This document shows positions 58,244-64,000 of a stretch of 64,000 bases of DNA, one piece after another. The DNA lies in contig OY970260.1 of NCBI GenBank assembly GCA_963715625.1, positions 2,294,001 through 2,358,000 on the forward strand, read 5' to 3'. The position numbers and the translations under genes are program-made. The stretch's first letter is position 1; every line of letters begins with the position of its first letter. Source of the DNA: VRUE01 sp963715625 (lineage in GTDB: Bacteria; Actinomycetota; Thermoleophilia; Solirubrobacterales; 70-9). The notes below the pieces were generated by a model. The model worked only from the letters and a program-made list of their open reading frames with translations. It ran no database searches and was not told the DNA's origin.

Positions 58244-61200
58244 TGGCCGCCGCCGACTACGTCGAGCTGCATGCCCATTCGGCCTTCTCCTTCCTCGACG
58301 GCGCCTCGACGCCGCTGGAGCTGGCTGCCCGCGCGGCCGATCTCGGTTACCCCGCCCTGGCGCTGAGCGACCACGACGGGCTCTGGGGCTCGATGGAGTT
58401 CGCCCACGCCTGCAAGGGCCTCGGGATTCGGCCGATCACGGGTGCCGAGCTGACCGTCGCCCTGCCGGGGACCGAGGGCGAGCTCGCCCACCTCACCTTG
58501 CTGGTCGAGGACGCGAGCGGCTACCGCAACCTCTGTCGCCTGCTCACCGCCGCCCACTCCCACACCCGCGAGGGCGCCCAGCGCGCCGCCGGTCAACCTT
58601 GGGTAGGGCTGGAGGCGGTCGCCGAGCACGCTGAGGGCCTGGTCTGCCTTACCGGCTGCGCCCGCGAAGGCGTCGTGGCCGGCCGCTTCGAAGGTGGCGA
58701 GCGCGCCCGCGCGGCGAGCCTCCTCGAGCCGCTCCTCTCCGCCTTCGGCCGCGAGCGCCTGCGGGTCGAGTTGCAACGCCCCTACGAGCGAGCCGACCGC
58801 GCCCGCAACCGCTGGCTCGCGGGGCTCGCCGGACGCCTGGGGATGGCAACGGTGGCGACCGGCGACGTCCACTTCCACCACCGCTCGCGCTCGCACCTGC
58901 AGGACGCCTTCGTCGCCGTGCGCGAAGGCGTCGGCCTCGAGGAGTCCGAGCCACTGCGGCGCGGCAACTCCACCGCCGCGCTGGCCTCCCGTGCGGGGAT
59001 GGCGGCGCGTTTCGCCGAGTATCCCGAGGCGATCGCCGAGAGTGCGCGGCTGGCCGAGCGCCTGCGCTTCGACCTCACCACCGACCTCGCCTACAGCTAC
59101 CCCGGCGCCGAGGACGAGGGCGCCGACCGCGAGCTGGCCGAGCTCTCTCGGGCGCTCCTGGCCGAGCGCTACGCCGGCTCGGCTGATCGGCCCGAGGCCG
59201 AGCGGCGCCTGGAGGAGGAGCTGGCCACGATCCGCCACCTGCGCCTCTCGGGCTTCTTCCTGCTGCACCGCGACATGCTCGAGCTGGCGCGCGAAGTCGC
59301 GGCCGAGGTGCGCGGGTCCGACTCGGCCCGCTCGGTGTTGCCGCCGGGGCGGGGGAGGGGCTCCAGCGTCAGCTCGATCGTCTGCTACCTCACCGGCCTC
59401 TCCCACATCGACCCGGTCAAGGCCGATCTCTTCGCCGGGCGCTTCCTAAACGACGAAGCGACCTCGATGCCCGACATCGACCTCGACTTCCCGCGCGACA
59501 TCCGCGAGAAGCTGATCCCCCGCGTCCACGAGCGCTACGGCGCCGAGCACTCGGCCCTGGTCGCCGCCTTCCCGACCTACCGCCCCCGCGGCGCCGTCCG
59601 CGACATCGGCAAGGTGCTGGGGCTGCCGGCGGGGGAGATCGAGCGGGTGGCGCGGACGCTCGGCTACCACGGCGAGGCGGGGGAGATCGAGAAGACCGTC
59701 AGCGGCGTGATCGGCGCCGAGCGCGCCCGCTCGCCGTGCTGGCGCTCGCTGATCGGCCTTTGCGGCGAAGCCCTCGGCCTGCCCCGCCATGCCTCCCAGC
59801 ACCCCGGCGGGATGGTGATCTCGACCCGGCCCCTGATCGACCTCTGCCCGGTCGTGCCGGCGGCGATGGAGGGCCGCCAGATCGTCCAGTGGGACAAGGA
59901 CTCCTGCGCTGATGCCGGCTTCCTGAAGATCGACCTGCTCGGCCTCGGCATGCTCTCGGCGGTCGAGCGCTGCGTGCTTGAAATCGACCGGGTGCGTGGG
60001 GAGCGGATCGACCTCTCCCGGATCGACCTCCAAGACGAGGAGACCTACGAATCGATCCGCGCCGCCGATACCACCGGCGTCTTTCAAATCGAGAGCCGGG
60101 CGCAGATGCAGATGCTGCCGCGCACCCAGCCCCGCGACCTCGACGACCTGACCGTCCAGGTGGCGCTGGTGCGGCCGGGACCGATCCAGGGCGGCGCGAT
60201 CCACCCCTACATCGAGCGCCGCAAGGCGCTGCGCGAGAATCCGAGCTTCCAGGTGCCCTACGAGCACCCGCTGCTGGAGCCCGTCCTCGCCGAGACGCTC
60301 GGCACGATCGTCTTCCAGGAGCAGGTGATCGAGGTCTCGATGCACCTCGCCGGCTTCTCCAGCTCCCAGGCCGAGGGCCTGCGGCGGGCGATGAGCCGCA
60401 AGCGCTCGGAGGCGGAGATCGAAAAGCACCGCCAGAGCTTTGTGGCGGGGGCGGAGGGGAACGGCGTGCCGAGCGCGATCGCTGAGCGGGTCTGGGAGCA
60501 GATCAAGGGCTTCTCCGGCTTCGGTTTCCCGAAGGCCCACTCGGCCGCCTTCGGCCTGCTCGCCTACCAGTCGGCCTGGCTGCGAATCCACTACGCGCCC
60601 GAGTTCCTCGCGGCTCTCCTGAACGAGCAGCCGATGGGCTTCTATCCGCCCGACGCGCTGATCCGCGAGGCCCAGCGCCGCGGCGTCCGCCTGGCGCCGG
60701 CCGAGGTCAACCGCAGCGCCGTCCTCTGCGGGGTCGAACGGGCGACCGGCGGCCTCACGGTGCGGATCGGCCTCGGCTATGTCAAGGGTGTGCGGGAGGA
60801 CGAGATGGCGGCGCTCGTCGCCGAGCGCGAGCGCGCCGGGTCCTACCGTGGCATCGCCGATCTCGCCGCCCGCTCCGGCGCCGGGCGCGACGGCCTCGAG
60901 CGACTGGCCTGGGCCGGTGCTCTCGACGAGCTGCCGCTCGGCGGTGAGCGTCGCGAGAACTACTGGCGCCTCGGTGTCGCCGCTGCGGGCGGCGGGCAGA
61001 AGGGGCAGCTCCACCTCTCCCTTGAACCGCCGCCGGCCCCCGAGCTGGAGCCGCTGGGGCGCTGGGAGCGGGTCGTCGAGGACTACCGCTCGACCGGGGT
61101 CAACCTCGGCGAGCACCCGCTGGAGCTCTTGCGGGGCGAGCTGGGGGAGGGGATGGTGCGGAGCAGCGACCTGGGGCGAGTCGAGGACGGCGCCACCGTC

Positions 61201-61608
61201 GAGGTCGCCGGCATGGTCGTCGCCCGCCAGCGGCCCGAGACCGCGCACGGGATCACCTTTGTTCTGCTCGAAGACGAGCGCGGCACGATCAACTTGATCG
61301 TGCCGCCGCCCGTCTACGAGTGCAGCCGCGAGGTGGTTCGGGCAGCGCCGCTGGTTCGGGCGCGTGGTCGCCTTGAGCGGCGCGAGGGAGTCGTCAACAT
61401 CCTCGTCGCCGAGCTGGAGGCGCTGCAGTGGAGTGAGCAAGCAGCGGCGGGGGTGCGGGGCATCGAGAGGATCAGCGAGGGCGGTGAGGCGAGCGTTGGT
61501 AACGGCGCGGATGATCTGACCGCGCGGCGTCGCGCGCGGGAGCTGGCGGTCGCCGAGCTGCGCGCCGTCGTCCCGGCCGGGCACAGCTTTGGGCGCCGGG
61601 GGCGATAG
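58243..61608 (+). CDS. dnaE2: Error-prone DNA polymerase III alpha subunit DnaE2
   Basis: 1121 residues from the ATG at 58243. The PHP domain opens with YVELHAHSAFSFLDGASTPL. The polymerase active site holds MPDIDLDFPRDIREKLIPRV near residue 408, which supplies catalytic aspartates. FSGFGFPKAHSAAFGLLAYQ and the OB-fold EVAGMVVARQRPETAHGITF lie further on. Length and motifs match DnaE2, the translesion polymerase induced by DNA damage, rather than DnaE1. It is the last gene of the LexA-controlled operon. An upstream in-frame extension (from 58129) is the DUF6504 region in another frame. Confidence 0.93.
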   Translation: MAAADYVELHAHSAFSFLDGASTPLELAARAADLGYPALALSDHDGLWGSMEFAHACKGLGIRPITGAELTVALPGTEGELAHLTLLVEDASGYRNLCRLLTAAHSHTREGAQRAAGQPWVGLEAVAEHAEGLVCLTGCAREGVVAGRFEGGERARAASLLEPLLSAFGRERLRVELQRPYERADRARNRWLAGLAGRLGMATVATGDVHFHHRSRSHLQDAFVAVREGVGLEESEPLRRGNSTAALASRAGMAARFAEYPEAIAESARLAERLRFDLTTDLAYSYPGAEDEGADRELAELSRALLAERYAGSADRPEAERRLEEELATIRHLRLSGFFLLHRDMLELAREVAAEVRGSDSARSVLPPGRGRGSSVSSIVCYLTGLSHIDPVKADLFAGRFLNDEATSMPDIDLDFPRDIREKLIPRVHERYGAEHSALVAAFPTYRPRGAVRDIGKVLGLPAGEIERVARTLGYHGEAGEIEKTVSGVIGAERARSPCWRSLIGLCGEALGLPRHASQHPGGMVISTRPLIDLCPVVPAAMEGRQIVQWDKDSCADAGFLKIDLLGLGMLSAVERCVLEIDRVRGERIDLSRIDLQDEETYESIRAADTTGVFQIESRAQMQMLPRTQPRDLDDLTVQVALVRPGPIQGGAIHPYIERRKALRENPSFQVPYEHPLLEPVLAETLGTIVFQEQVIEVSMHLAGFSSSQAEGLRRAMSRKRSEAEIEKHRQSFVAGAEGNGVPSAIAERVWEQIKGFSGFGFPKAHSAAFGLLAYQSAWLRIHYAPEFLAALLNEQPMGFYPPDALIREAQRRGVRLAPAEVNRSAVLCGVERATGGLTVRIGLGYVKGVREDEMAALVAERERAGSYRGIADLAARSGAGRDGLERLAWAGALDELPLGGERRENYWRLGVAAAGGGQKGQLHLSLEPPPAPELEPLGRWERVVEDYRSTGVNLGEHPLELLRGELGEGMVRSSDLGRVEDGATVEVAGMVVARQRPETAHGITFVLLEDERGTINLIVPPPVYECSREVVRAAPLVRARGRLERREGVVNILVAELEALQWSEQAAAGVRGIERISEGGEASVGNGADDLTARRRARELAVAELRAVVPAGHSFGRRGR

Positions 61609-61751
61609 GCCACCCTGCCCTCAGGCCTGGGGCGAGCAATGGGCAACAGGCGTGGCTGCAACGCGACCGCTCAGATCGTTCTCGACGCCGCGTATGCTCG
61701 ACGAGAATGATGATGAGGCGAAGGAAGACGATCTGATGTCAGAGGTCAGCG

Positions 61752-62660
61752 GTGCCGCCGCGAGCTGAGTCTGCGGCCAACGGCGAGAAGGACGAGATTC
61801 GCTCTTACGCCGAGGACCAGCTGGGCGAGGAGGTCGTGCATCTCGAGAAGGTCGGATCAGAGCTTGTTGGATTTCAGCGTCACGACATCTGGGATGTGCA
61901 TTGTGCGAATAGCCGCTGGTGGGTGCTGACCAACCCGACCCACTACTACAGCCAAGAGGACTTCAAGAGCCGCGACGTAGTTCTTACGTTTCACGTCGGC
62001 TTGATGATTCGAATGTGGTCGCAGCAGGAGCGCCAGGTGCCGGTCGCGCCTGAGCCGGCGGCTGCCCTACCCGGCTCCTGGCGTCGCTGGCAGCAGGCGT
62101 TTGAGGCATACGACAGTGGCGACGAGGCCGAGAACTTCCAGTCCGTCGGGATGCGGCTGCGAGAGTGTCTGCTGTCGTTCCTCGACGAGGCGTGTAGCGA
62201 CGAGTTGGCGCCGGAGGGCACGGCATCACCGAAGCGTGGTGACTTCAAAAACTGGACCGACCTGCTGGCCAACTACGTGGCTCCCGGTGCGAGCGCGGCC
62301 AGGTTGCGGTCCTATCTCAAGAAGATGTCGGACGAGACGTGGGAATACGTCAACTGGCTCACCCACGCGAAGAACGCGATCCGCATGGATGCAGAGATCG
62401 GGTTGAAGGTGGTCGAGCACCTCCTTGGCTGCTTCACGGCGGCGCAGATGCGCTTGTCGCGAGCGAGCACGCGCTGTGCGGAATGCGAGTCGTATCGAGT
62501 CGTCGCTGGCACTTGCGCGGTGTGCGGCTGGAACGACCCAAAGTATGAGCCGGTTGAGGTGCCGCATCTGACCGAGGATGAGATCGCCGAGCGCCTTGCG
62601 GAGCCTTGCACGCCCAGCTCGAACATCTCGACGTTCCTCACGCCGGACGAACTCAGGTAA
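61752..62660 (+). CDS. Hypothetical protein with C-terminal zinc ribbon
   Basis: 302 residues from GTG, with GAGG about 8 bases upstream. An alpha/beta start (EEVVHLEKVGSELVGFQRHD, VHCANSRWWVLTNPTHYYSQ) is followed by a helical middle (RLRSYLKKMSDETWEYVNWL, THAKNAIRMDAEIGLKVVEH) and a zinc ribbon (RCAECESYRVVAGTCAVCGW). I do not recognise the family. The layout is of a type seen in uncharacterised mobile or defence genes. The rest of 62661-62868 before the convergent gene is empty. Confidence 0.65.
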   Translation: MPPRAESAANGEKDEIRSYAEDQLGEEVVHLEKVGSELVGFQRHDIWDVHCANSRWWVLTNPTHYYSQEDFKSRDVVLTFHVGLMIRMWSQQERQVPVAPEPAAALPGSWRRWQQAFEAYDSGDEAENFQSVGMRLRECLLSFLDEACSDELAPEGTASPKRGDFKNWTDLLANYVAPGASAARLRSYLKKMSDETWEYVNWLTHAKNAIRMDAEIGLKVVEHLLGCFTAAQMRLSRASTRCAECESYRVVAGTCAVCGWNDPKYEPVEVPHLTEDEIAERLAEPCTPSSNISTFLTPDELR

Positions 62661-62868
62661 CCGAAGGATCGGGCCAGGCTTGAGGGCAGGGAGGGCGGCG
62701 GCTCACCAGTACACAAGCGAGCCTGTTCGATGCGCAGCGCGCTTTCGCCCTGGCCTTCGCAAGGCCTCACGTTCTCACAGCCTGAGGCCCGCGACCTACT
62801 GCTGGACTGCGAATCGAGGAGATCGACGCGATGCTGTCGTCGCCCCTCCGTCACGGCCGCCCGAAACC

Positions 62869-63885
62869 TCAGGCCGCGCGACGCTCCCGCGCCGCCTCGG
62901 CCCGCCTCGCCGCGCGCTCGACCTTCTCGCGGGCGCCCCGCGCTTTCGCCGGAAACCTGACTCCGGCCTGATTGCCGGTTGAGCGCATGGACCTGGGGGC
63001 GACGTCAAGTTGGCTGGTCGCGTTGGTGATTGCCAGCCGCCCGGGCTCGACGACCTCAAAGAGCTGCTCGTAGCGGGGCTCGACCGTGGGGCCGTTGATC
63101 AGGTATGTGGCCTGGCCTCCGGTGATCGTGTCGAAGATCTGTAGCCCTTCGAGCTGGTTTCGCCAGTCCTCAGGCCCGCGATAGGTCGAGAGGTCGAGGG
63201 CGAAGGTTTCGACTGCCGAGTGCGCCCTCGCCCATTTGCCCAGATCTCTGGCGTTGCCGGAGACGATCCAGGCGAGCCGCGGGATCGCGTGGGCGCCAGC
63301 GGCCTGCAGGAGGCGGAAGTAGAGTAGGGAGCGCTTCGAGTTGATCATGAACTCAGTGTGGGGGCGGGGGGTGTAGGTGGAGAAGGAAGGGGCGACGATC
63401 GCCTCGTAGCCGGCCTCCGCGAGCTGCTCGACCAGCTTCATCCCCCGCCCCCAGATCTGCTCGAGAATCTCGTCCTCGTCAAAGAGGATCAGCACCAGCC
63501 GCACCTTGGGCTCGAGGCCGAGAAGCTCTCGCATCTCCGCAGCGTTGAGGATGTCGTCCCTCCTCAGCACGTCCCGAGCGCGGAGGATGTAGAAGTCCTC
63601 GGGAAGGTATCCCCGGAAGGCGCGCTCAGCTCGTGGCTGTGGGATGTAGGGGCCGGCCCGGAGGCGGGGGACCGGCAGCGGCACAATGTCCTCGTAGCCG
63701 GGGCCGCCGAGCGCCGCAAGCTCCTCCAAGCTGCCGGGCTTGTCGGGATGGGAGACGGCGGGGCCGCCGGTCACTTTCCCGAGTTCGACGCAGGCGTGGT
63801 CGGTCATCACCGCCGGGCAGCCCTCAAGCAGGGGACAGGACGGGCACACCGTGCTCTGGCTAAAGAGGCGTGGCGCGCCGTCCAT
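62869..63885 (-). CDS. DUF4417-like protein
   Basis: 338 residues. It starts after GGGAGGGG. A Cys-rich N-terminus (VCPSCPLLEGCPAVMTDHAC) could bind a metal or cluster. The central part YEAIVAPSFSTYTPRPHTEF, LLYFRLLQAAGAHAIPRLAW and VETFALDLSTYRGPEDWRNQ fits the DUF4417 pattern, in which a parallel beta/alpha domain tracks fixed positions. The C-terminus is a basic helix (AREKVERAARRAEAARERRA). The function is unknown; relatives occur on phages and plasmids. It lies 11 bp after the partial gene on the same strand. Confidence 0.6.
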   Translation of the reverse strand: MDGAPRLFSQSTVCPSCPLLEGCPAVMTDHACVELGKVTGGPAVSHPDKPGSLEELAALGGPGYEDIVPLPVPRLRAGPYIPQPRAERAFRGYLPEDFYILRARDVLRRDDILNAAEMRELLGLEPKVRLVLILFDEDEILEQIWGRGMKLVEQLAEAGYEAIVAPSFSTYTPRPHTEFMINSKRSLLYFRLLQAAGAHAIPRLAWIVSGNARDLGKWARAHSAVETFALDLSTYRGPEDWRNQLEGLQIFDTITGGQATYLINGPTVEPRYEQLFEVVEPGRLAITNATSQLDVAPRSMRSTGNQAGVRFPAKARGAREKVERAARRAEAARERRAA

Positions 63886-63896
63886 TCACCCCTCCC

Positions 63897-64000
63897 TCAG
63901 TGCTCCCCGGAGACCAGGGCAATCCCCTTGCCGGTCGCCGCGTCGATGCTGAGTACAGTGCCGCTCAGCTGCCATTCCTCGCCCAGGCAGTGGTTGAGGG
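63897..64000 (-). CDS. C-terminal end of an unknown gene, cut by the right edge
   Basis: The last 33 codons on the minus strand read LNHCLGEEWQLSGTVLSIDA, then ATGKGIALVSGEH and stop (63897-63899). The rest lies beyond 64000. No family can be named. It is probably in one transcript with the DUF4417-like gene 11 bp downstream. Confidence 0.5.
   Translation of the reverse strand, partial: LNHCLGEEWQLSGTVLSIDAATGKGIALVSGEH

Noticed and set aside
59446..61584. 712-codon minus-strand ORF within dnaE2
   Set aside because: Low-complexity shadow; the plus strand encodes an intact DnaE2 with polymerase motifs.
1..64000. CRISPR array
   Set aside because: No series of regularly spaced short direct repeats was seen. 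The 58-bp units are too far apart and differ in their middle.

Overview
The window looks like a high-GC actinobacterium, most likely of the class Thermoleophilia (Solirubrobacterales-like). This is inferred from the codon bias, many GTG starts with ATGA/GTGA gene overlaps, a Gram-positive Tcp-type conjugation machine, a GAAC-N4-GTTC LexA box and an ImuB / DUF6504 / DnaE2 mutasome. Most of the window is accessory DNA: an integrative conjugative element (ICE) with defence cargo, then a gene array carrying repeats, then ordinary chromosomal genes.

Layout. (1) 0-2.7 kb: a frameshifted NYN-domain gene, an integrase tail, tRNA-Gly(GCC) with a palindrome downstream, two paralogous unknown genes, a small winged-helix-like gene, an SSB-like gene and a 22-bp inverted repeat. 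(2) 2.7-16.1 kb: a six-HTH regulator, a PD-(D/E)XK protein, a DUF6998-like protein, a frameshifted unknown gene, and a tight four-gene operon of MmeI-like methyltransferase, DEAD/DEAH helicase, GIY-YIG protein and TM0106-type nuclease-helicase. The last is a candidate anti-phage system. (3) 16.8-20.9 kb: a large secreted repeat protein and a sigma factor fused to an anti-sigma-like zinc finger and a membrane anchor. (4) 21.1-26.4 kb: a RecF/SMC-like ATPase, a histidine-kinase-like ATPase and a receiver fused to a kinase-like domain, all overlapping, followed by RusA-like and DUF6998-like genes on the minus strand. This is a second candidate conflict module. (5) 26.5-46.1 kb: a small membrane protein, an ArsR-like regulator, a palindromic operator candidate and a long overlapping conjugation operon. 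The operon holds TcpC-, TcpD- and TcpE-like proteins, a split VirB4, a VirB6-like protein, a lytic transglycosylase, three DNA methyltransferases, a coupling protein, a replication-relaxation protein, excisionase, integrase and four small genes. (6) 46.1-56.2 kb: mixed short genes (zinc ribbon, HNH, VapBC, compact tyrosine recombinase, S74 fibre, RNase H, DUF4238, membrane paralogues, NHL propeller) among four copies of a 57-58 bp repeat with conserved ends and a variable middle, resembling recombination sites, plus a 53-bp inverted repeat and a tRNA 3' fragment. (7) 56.3-61.6 kb: HU and the LexA-controlled mutasome. (8) 61.7-64 kb: an unknown gene, a DUF4417-like gene and a gene cut by the edge.

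Five genes (NYN, the 6.4-kb gene, the 21-kb ATPase, the VirB6-like gene and imuB) each carry exactly one extra base at a short homopolymer. Sequencing or assembly error is the simplest explanation, so these genes may be intact in the organism.
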